The notes beneath the pieces are model-generated. The model was given only the letters and a program-made list of their open reading frames with translations. It did no database searches and was not told the DNA's origin. Of a DNA stretch of 64,000 bases, positions 63,449 through 64,000 are shown piece by piece. The DNA comes from Phycisphaerae bacterium (GTDB taxonomy: Bacteria > Planctomycetota > Phycisphaerae > SM23-33), in the NCBI GenBank assembly GCA_030745875.1, contig JASLNT010000041.1, positions 1 through 64,000 of the forward strand. Direction: 5' to 3'. Position numbers and translations under genes: made by a program. Position 1 is the first letter of the stretch. The number at the start of each line of letters is the position of its first letter.

Positions 63449-64000
63449 AGTATGCAACCACGATTTTGCTGGCCGTCCTGTTGGTTATGACGATTCCAGC
63501 CCGAGCCCTGCAAGCCGAAGACGGTGAACGAGAGGGCGATCGCGAACCCCGAGTTGAACGCAGACGTGACGGTGAGGGCGAACGTAAACGCGAAGGCGAA
63601 GGTGATCGCAGACGCGACGGTGAGGGCGAACGTAAACGCGAAGGCGAAGGCGATCGCAGACGCGACGGTGAGGGTGAACGTAAACGCGAAGGCGATCGTA
63701 GACGCGATGGCGAGGGCGAACGTAAACGCGAAGGCGAAGGCGTCCGCAGACGTGATGGCGAGGGTGATCGTAGACGTGAAGGCGAAGGTGACCGCAGGGC
63801 CGCCGACAATCGCAGTGAAATGGGGCAACTTCGTAGAATACTGGCTGAGATCTCCGTGCGGCTGGGAAAAATGGAAAGAGAACTCGCCGAACTGCGCCGC
63901 GTCAATGCGAATCTCAGGAGACAACTGGGTCGTCCGGCCCGCACAGAAGGTGAAGGTGATCGTAAGCGTGAGGGCGAAGGCGAGCGCAAACGTGAAGGCG
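63445..64000 (+). CDS. secreted charged-repeat protein (3' end cut)
   Basis: A frame open to the end of the window (about 185 codons seen). It has a signal peptide ([20 protein letters not shown]), then near-identical 14-16-residue repeats of the type [16 protein letters not shown], and a coiled coil ([20 protein letters not shown]) before the repeat type resumes. The coiled coil resembles that of the FecR-domain protein upstream (RLGxxExExxELRxxN). The start overlaps the FecR stop (ATGA). The charge pattern suggests a scaffold or ion-binding surface polymer; the function is unknown. Confidence 0.7.
   Translation, partial: MKYATTILLAVLLVMTIPARALQAEDGEREGDREPRVERRRDGEGERKREGEGDRRRDGEGERKREGEGDRRRDGEGERKREGDRRRDGEGERKREGEGVRRRDGEGDRRREGEGDRRAADNRSEMGQLRRILAEISVRLGKMERELAELRRVNANLRRQLGRPARTEGEGDRKREGEGERKREG
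63568..63798 (+). repeat. in-frame tandem repeats of about 48 bp
   Basis: Five units in phase with the reading frame: 63568-63615, 63616-63663, 63664-63705 (42 bp), 63706-63753 and 63754-63798 (shortened). The first two are almost identical. The same motif returns from about 63940 to the window end. Confidence 0.85.

Noticed and set aside
63231..63989. 252-residue minus-strand ORF of Ser-Pro-Arg-Leu repeats
   Set aside because: It is the mirror image of the 48-bp repeats and lies opposite two clearly coding frames.
63568..64000. CRISPR-like array from regular repeats
   Set aside because: Units are contiguous without spacers and keep the reading frame, so they are protein-coding repeats.

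Overview
The window looks like a chromosomal segment of an anaerobic or facultative planctomycete, most likely a Phycisphaerae-type lineage. The pointers are several secreted proteins ending in PEP-CTERM sorting tails (PEP, hydrophobic stretch, basic end), type I dockerin-like repeats, EF-hand repeat proteins, a Tat-exported sulfatase, GH116 and GH127 glycosidases, DUF3604 proteins, two ECF sigma loci, and pyruvate:ferredoxin oxidoreductase with a membrane pyrophosphatase. This is inference from gene content; no rRNA is present. No insertion sequence, prophage, CRISPR array or plasmid origin was seen. Both ends cut a gene.

Layout. 1-5880: the end of a PEP-CTERM protein, an MFS transporter preceded by a 40-codon ORF with a strong ribosome binding site, and two tandem EF-hand proteins. 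5967-9872: murI, a HEAT-like lipoprotein, a zinc alcohol dehydrogenase, a YfiH/PgeF protein and a thioesterase. 10128-15155: housekeeping genes rpsU, hppA, rsfS and argS. 15168-17724 (minus): an ECF sigma factor with a one-TM protein and a polytopic protein. 17822-26977 (minus): a six-gene run of two large DUF3604 proteins, an EF-hand-like membrane protein, an ABC ATPase, an FtsX-type permease and a ZnuA-like lipoprotein. 27290-32855: a propionyl-CoA synthetase-like gene with foreign-looking codon use, facing nifJ. 33050-37380: an FHA-PP2C phosphatase and an APC permease with two Usp domains. 37400-43683: a sulfatase, a GH116 enzyme with an inserted domain, and a divergent glycolate/lactate oxidase. 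43851-43925: tRNA-Pro(CGG). 44096-46780 (minus): a ParA ATPase fused through a TM segment to a GspB/PilP-like domain, followed by a possible ribbon-helix-helix protein. 47113-51341: three PEP-CTERM proteins, one an IdeS-like cysteine protease. 52032-54962: a membrane protein, Mut7-C, tatC and tatA. 55198-59232: icd-lutABC. 59239-61713: GH127. 61944-64000: ECF sigma, FecR-domain protein and a secreted charged-repeat protein, joined by ATGA overlaps.

How it fits together. Carbon enters through glycan and sulfate-ester hydrolases exported by Tat or Sec, and through lactate or glycolate oxidation (GlcD, LutABC). Pyruvate goes to acetyl-CoA through NifJ, and the pyrophosphatase recovers energy from PPi. 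The least familiar pieces are the ParA-TM-GspB-like fusion with its neighbour, the DUF3604/FtsX-ABC/ZnuA-like operon, and the sigma-FecR-charged-repeat cassette. Several sigma70-like promoters (TTGnnn, 16-17 bp spacer, TAtAaT) are readable in the gaps. All functions are read from sequence by eye; no database search was run.
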